Part shown: piece by piece, positions 59,120-64,000 of the stretch
How positions within the stretch are numbered: the stretch's first letter is position 1
Layout: each line of letters opens with the position of its first letter
DNA from: Parietaria judaica
Lineage: Eukaryota; Streptophyta; Magnoliopsida; Rosales; Urticaceae
Assembly (NCBI GenBank): GCA_954871525.1
Contig: OX940865.1
Coordinates: 1,178,001 to 1,242,000, forward strand
Reading direction: 5' to 3'
Length of the DNA: 64,000 bases
Notes under the pieces: generated by a model
Database searches by the model: none
Seen by the model: the letters and a program-made list of their open reading frames with translations, nothing else
What the model was told of the DNA's origin: nothing
Program-made: the position numbers and the translations under genes

Positions 59120-61702
59120 TCATCTCTTTCTACCACCACGCTCTCTCAGGGAAAGAGAGAGTGTTTCTCCTGCCGCGATGTTGTAATACGCAAGTGACAT
59201 GTTGTCTTTGAGGAAACCCGGTTTCCCACTCAACTTCTGTTTGTTTGAAGGCAGTTGAATCTCGGCGGCAATTTTCTCTTTCAGATTTCCGACGGTTTCC
59301 GATAAAGATTGCACTGTGATCTCCAGAATTTGCCCCTTGAGATTCCCTTCGTCGACATTGGGAGCGGAAATAGTGATGCGAACGGGGCCCTGCAAAATAT
59401 ATAATCAGTAAGTGGTTATAAATATAATATGAATTGATCATACTAAATTATACTTATCAAATTCTTAAGTTTAACTATATATAAGCACTGTGATTTATAT
59501 CCTGGCAAATTTACACCTGACTTCATATATTTCAACAATACGCATCGAAAGGGAGCGAATAGACAGATAACGAACCGGATGCTGAGCCAAAAACTGATCT
59601 TCCGGAACAAGCAACGAGTCATCGTGCTTCTGTCGCTTCGGTTCCGGCTCCTCCGGTAGCGGTGGTGGAGCTTCCTCCGGCGGCGGTGGAGGCATCCCGT
59701 GAGGCATAGGCATAGGTGGCATCATGTGCATCGCTGGTGGCGGGCCCGAAAGAGAAGCAAAAGGTCGAGGGGGAATCGGTAAGTGTTTGAACTGAGATCC
59801 AGGCGGGGGCGGTATTGGAATATTCTGAGCGCTCATTGGAGGTGCCATTGACGGCGGCCGGTTCACCATGAAGCTCTGCTGCCCGGGATTCATGCTCATA
59901 GGCGGCGGGGGCGGCCGGGCAGGTGGCATCATTTGGGCAACTTGGGGTCTCGGTTGCGGCACCGGAATGGAGTATTGCATCGGATTCGAAACCATACGAG
60001 GGAGGTTAAGAGCCAGTCCGGGCGGCGGCGGAAGTGGACGAATGGACGGGAAGCCAGGTCTGGGAGGAGGAGCAGCTGGACCCGCTAGAGCATTGTTTAG
60101 AGCACCGTTCGGGTCTTCTCCGATGATATTCTGTGACATGGCTTGATTTGCCGTTCGCCCAATGCTTCCACTGTGACCATCCCAAATGACTTGCTTGGGT
60201 TGCTCGTCCTTTTTCTTTTCGATCTCGGCCTTCACGGCATTGGAGACTTCTTCCTCCGTGGTGCCAAAAATATCAGGACGCGTTTTTGCGAGCCCAACGA
60301 TGTTTCTAGAGATCTCGTCGTCTTGAGCAAGAGTAGTCTCTCTGATCTTGGCAAACATTCTCTCCTTTTGCTCTTTGTATTTGGGGTCAATGAGGGAAAT
60401 CCTCATGTGTTCTGACATCTCATTGATCGGAATAAGCTCACCGGTGATGGGAGAAACGGTAAACTTTGTTGGGTCTCTTTCAGCTGCAATCCTCTCCTCG
60501 GGTCTCTTCCAGTTCTTCACGATTCTCATCGGCGGTTCTAGGTCATTTGACATCTTCATTCTGTTGTTCTTTTCTTCATCGTTCTCATTGAGTCGAGCTG
60601 CTTTCATGCCCTCCTCTACAAGTTGAATCTCCTCTTCGTCCATTTCCATCTCGACCTCTTTGCTAGGCTCAACAATTTCTTCGTCCATAGTTGAAACCTT
60701 GCTTCTTCTTATAACCTCCTCAAGGGTCATAGGAGGCGGTAATTCCTCATCCTCGTCATCAGCAAAGTCTATGGTCTCAACCACAACAAAGTCATGCCAA
60801 TCTATCATGGCCATTTGTACTCTTTCCTGCTCAATTTCATCCTCGGCCTTTTGCCTAGCCTGCTCTTGCGATTGCTCCCATTCTAGCCGATGCACGCATC
60901 GCTCAAGCACGGTCGTCATATCAGCAACGCTTTTCTTAAGCTTCTCTGTCAAGCCCTTTGGAGGCATCAAAACTTTCGAGTACGCATCTGCCAGTGAAGT
61001 GAAGAACATAAACATACTATGAGTCGGCTTCAGAAAATGGAATTGGGGGTTATTGATCTCCCTACTGGTCAACCCGGTCAAGAACGATTTCCCGTTTCGA
61101 GCGACGAACTGGGCTGTGAGCTTGATGATGTCCAGCTCCTCCCCTGTAATTCCTTCAGGAAGCCGAACTGTATACTGCTCGGCTTCTGGGGGCTCTAAGA
61201 TTTTCCTCACCGGTTTAAACTGGGCTGATGGATCGGGCTTCGGTGCAGTTGCATCATTGCTATCAGTGGGCGGCACTGCAGCAGATGACTCGGGCACAGC
61301 AGAGTCTGAAGGCTGTGAAGGAGGCTGCTGAGCAGAAGAGTCATTCTGGGCACGGAATTCGGACAATCGGTGCTGGTAATATGCATGGTAGGGATCTGAC
61401 GGAATCAAGAAACTGAAGTTTGCATTGCGGGTATTGGTTGCCATGATCCTTTTCTCAAACTCAGCCCCATTTCTTGCCACGAATTGCGAGGTTTTGTCCA
61501 CGATGTTTCTGATATCCAGAGGAGGGTGTATAATCCCAATGGTTCTAGTGTGCGTCGCTACTGAAGCAGGAACAGATTCGGACTTGTTTTGCTCCTCCTC
61601 CTTCTCATCTTCTTGTTTGGGCAGTTGAGAGAGCGGAAGTGGCCCGAGATTTCCGTCCGAGGGCGGAGCGGGAAGGGGTAAGATCGGCCCCGTGCTCATC
61701 AT
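59120..61702 (-). CDS. SF3A1: Splicing factor 3A subunit 1 (SF3A1/SAP114)
   Basis: Coding exons 61,702-59,576 and 59,389-59,120 join QHP/GPVRIT in frame (donor CCG/GTTCGT, acceptor TTTTGCAG/GGCCCC) and give about 798 residues, close to the human (793) and Arabidopsis proteins. Domains: SURP1 (about 66-115, IVDKTSQFVARNGAEFEKRI), SURP2 (about 185-240, IIKLTAQFVARNGKSFL), a charged PRP21-like region with long acidic stretches, a Pro/Met-rich segment (about 530-690), a PKRQKHD basic patch and a C-terminal ubiquitin-like domain ending ERGGRKR. In the U2 snRNP the protein scaffolds SF3A2 and SF3A3 and helps pre-spliceosome formation; its Ubl tail binds U1 stem-loop 4 in humans. The first ATG is at 61,702, followed by another; the frame is open a few codons upstream without ATG. 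No defects. Confidence 0.97.
59390..59575 (-). other. SF3A1 last intron, 186 bp, translatable if retained
   Basis: GT-AG intron separating the ubiquitin-like exon. If retained, the frame stays open for 26 codons to a TAA-type end at 59,495, replacing the Ubl domain with a short unrelated tail. Confidence 0.85.
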
Positions 61703-61731
61703 TTCTTTCAAAATCCCTTAATGCACCTATA

Positions 61732-62209
61732 CTACAGAAGAAGACCAAACATTAGTAATCAGTAATCAGTTTCATGACGCTTAGAATAACAAATGGAAGT
61801 CACATTCAGCACATCTTCGAAACTAACTAAAAAAAAACAGTGAATCGTTTATCTTTCAAGTTCTCAATGACCTACATGATTACATGTCAAACAAATAAAA
61901 CACACTCGCGTAACAAAAGAAACCCAGAAAAATCAAATATCGAATCTAGGGTTGAAACTCTGAACGAAGAACCCTTCATTGACCTCCATTATGTGTATAC
62001 GATACACTGTACTTGTTGAAGAAGAGAAGAAGAAAAAAATCGAAATTGGAGATTCAAACGGAGCAAAGAGAGTGCGAAAAACGAAAATAGGAATATCCGA
62101 AGAGAATTTCAATCCTAAAAACTAGAAAAAAAAAATCAAATTCCCAATATCAGAAAACTAAAAAAATTAGTAACCCTAATAATTATATCATGTAAATATA
62201 TCTTCTTAC
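61732..62209 (-). other. SF3A1 5'UTR intron, about 478 bp
   Basis: The minus strand has a strong donor TTTCAG/GTAAGA (62,210/62,209) and a pyrimidine-rich acceptor TTCTTCTGTAG at 61,732, 29 bases before the ATG. An alternative acceptor TATAG ends at 61,727. Leader introns are common in plant housekeeping genes. Confidence 0.75.
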
Positions 62210-62390
62210 CTGAAATCGATGGACAGATTTCACAAAATTTTGTCAAAGAGGGAGAAGGCAAAACAGGTTTCGTCGAGGAGAGAGATACGAGAGACGCTGA
62301 GCTGAGTCAAGGAGGAATGAGAGACGCTGAGCCGAGGCGAGACAACGAGGGGGAGGTGCGAGAAGACAGCGAGGCCCGAAACCCGGAACG
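62210..62390 (-). promoter_or_regulatory. SF3A1 leader exon and core promoter region
   Basis: On the minus strand this is a CT-rich leader with repeated GCTCAGCGTCTCTC (two copies, 62,293 and 62,320 region), as in many TATA-less plant housekeeping promoters. The transcription start is not determinable. Upstream are long T/A runs (62,410-62,470). Confidence 0.5.
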
Positions 62391-63283
62391 ATTTAATTCG
62401 GTTGCGGTTTTTTTTTTTTTAAATTCGATTTCGGTTTAACCCATTTTAATTTGGTTTTTTTTTTTTTATCGGATTTGGTTCAGTATCGGTTAAAAACCCA
62501 CATTTTTGGGTTTTCTGCACATGCCGAACGATTGATATCATGCTCAAATTTTGTGTAACGCTATGTATTATGCGTTTTTTTTCTTCGGATTATATAAAAT
62601 ATGGGCCATATATGATATATCCTAAAGTCAAAGCCCACTTTAGCGAAGCTCGGACCCATAGAAGTTCAGAAGGCAAGGCCCAAGGCCCAAGCCTACATTA
62701 AACTGGTAAGATAACTATAAAACTCATAATTATAAGGTTCTTATAAGCAAATTTAACTTATACAAACACATCAAGAAATTAATTGATGTTTTGACTAACT
62801 TTTGTGTTATTTCATCTATTTGGGATTCAAGTAATTATCCCTAATCAAGTAAAGAAAAAATATTAAAATTAAAAATTAATTTTAAAAAAGTTTGGATTTT
62901 TTTTGCCGCTAAGTGCCGCGTGGCGTGCCAAATGGCGGTCAAGTGCCACTATTAACAAAAAAGTTAACGGTTTCGTGCAAATTTCACGGTCAACGCAGTT
63001 TGGGTACTTTTGCCACCACTTTTTGAGTTTGGGTACACAGGAGGCACGTTGACCAAAGTTTGAGTATTTTTGCCGTCATTTACCCTTACGAATTACCCCA
63101 TTGTAAATTAGAGAAAAAAATATTGGTCAAGTTTGTCAAGTGTGAAGCTACTAGTTCATACATAATGTACTCAATTATTGTACAACCAACATTGTGATCT
63201 GGATAAAATCACCATACCATTTTTGTGATTGAGTCCGAATAATATTTTGTCAAATTAATAGGAACCCGCCTTATAATTTAGTT
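62391..63283. other. Intergenic AT-rich DNA with a TE-like terminus
   Basis: T runs at 62,408 and 62,455. A block at 62,900-63,090 contains GGGTACTTTTGCCACCAC and GAGTATTTTTGCCGTCAT, close to the GGCAAAAGTACC word of the long LTRs, and looks like the end of an unidentified repeat. No gene. Confidence 0.5.
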
Positions 63284-63821
63284 GGGTTAATCTCGATAAA
63301 AGTTCTAATACTTTGAAAAAATAGACTAGTAAGTTTTTTTTTTTTTTGCCCGGACAAAGTTTCAATTCTTTAGTTTTGTATCCCTATTGGTACATCCGTC
63401 AAAATTTCTCCTCCACCGATACTCATGCCACCGTTACATTTTTTTTCCTCATTTACTTGGAAAATTATACATCACAAAGTTGGACGATCAAAGACAATAG
63501 TAGAATATGTACTTAAACGGGAGCACAATTGTTTTTTCAAGCTCCCAAACGGCATAATCCATGGTTTAGAATTTTCACGGAAGGGAAATGAGGAGACAAA
63601 ACCAGAGAATTTGAACTTTGTCCGGGTAAAAAAAGAATTGGAATACTAAACCAAAATTTTTACGTGTCATGAGTAACGGTGGAGGACGAAAATTTTGACG
63701 GAGGTACAAATAGAGATAAAAAGACAAACGAACTGGAACTTTGTTTGGGCAAAAATATAAAAATATTGGAACCTAGTGGTCGATTTTTTTTAAAGTATAG
63801 AACTTTTGTTGGGATTAACCC
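63284..63821. mobile_element. Long-inverted-repeat element (MULE- or MITE-like)
   Basis: The left 155 bp from GGGTTAATCTCGATAAAAG are mirrored by the right part ending TTGTTGGGATTAACCC; both carry GGACAAAGTTTCAATT / AACTTTGTTTGGGC and TTTTGACGG blocks. The flanks TAATTTAG and TAATTTAA are nearly identical, suggesting an 8-9 bp target duplication. The 230-bp centre has no recognisable protein. Confidence 0.65.
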
Positions 63822-64000
63822 TAATTTAAAACATGGACACATATTTATAGTTCATTGTATTTTACATATTAATCATTATCACATCATAGACTCGTCTGTG
63901 ATAACATCGTACAATTGCAACTTTTAAAATGAACTACGGATAAATATTCATTAAAACTCTAAAGTGCTAATGAACGATTGCCATTAATGAGATCTTTCTT
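63822..64000. other. AT-rich right edge
   Basis: No feature seen. Confidence 0.6.

Noticed and set aside
60143..61331. Plus-strand frames of 90-120 codons opposite SF3A1
   Set aside because: Ser/Leu-rich complements of the acidic coding exon.

Overview
This is nuclear DNA from a flowering plant, most likely a eudicot. The evidence is an intron-containing SF3A1 splicing-factor gene, a phytocyanin gene, a plant-type tRNA-Asp, and LTR retrotransposons of plant lineages (chromoviruses with chromodomains; Tat-type elements with a second RNase H). The species cannot be named from the sequence.

Layout. About 1-49,300 is a transposable-element block with no recognisable host gene; about 49,500-62,400 holds the host genes. 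From the left: a truncated long LTR (1-653); a non-autonomous Tat-like element rich in tandem repeats (about 654-7,860); an LTR, primer-binding site and gag stump of another Tat-like element (8,830-9,915); two diverged long LTRs (9,921-about 14,956), the second broken by a Tat solo LTR. Then come three solo LTRs of one 2.8-2.9 kb family: A (15,004-17,943), B (17,955-28,727) and inverted C (28,798-46,657). All three have perfect 5-bp target duplications and all fell within about 71 bp of the original target. B contains a young gag-less Tekay/Del-type Ty3/gypsy element (19,695-27,696). C contains a Tekay-type solo LTR (30,052-30,883), a second gypsy-like solo LTR with an internal 682-bp duplication (31,562-33,874), and a full-length Tat/Retand-type element (34,169-46,074). 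That last element carries gag-protease-RT-RNH-aRNH-INT on the minus strand and a decayed, intron-containing antisense gene on the plus strand. Several small TIR or foldback elements follow (47,200-49,322).

Host part. A phytocyanin-like gene (minus, 50,879-49,622) has clean splice sites but a one-base frameshift in exon 2. A tRNA-Asp(GTC) gene lies 113 bp upstream on the other strand (50,993-51,064). A Galadriel-like chromovirus (51,399-57,793) has 872-bp LTRs and one continuous 1,547-codon Gag-Pol frame spoiled only by four nonsense codons. SF3A1 (minus, 61,702-59,120, with a 5'UTR intron) encodes SURP1, SURP2, a proline-rich region and a C-terminal ubiquitin-like domain on its own exon. The right end has little besides a long inverted-repeat element (63,284-63,821).

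How the parts relate. The nesting gives a relative order. The oldest sequence was hit by A, B and C, which recombined to solo LTRs. B and C were then hit by chromovirus and Tat elements. Most coding damage is in-frame nonsense of the CGA-to-TGA, CAA-to-TAA and TGG-to-TAG kind, as expected for methylated, silenced DNA. All LTR boundaries and target duplications were read by eye; percentages are approximate hand counts.
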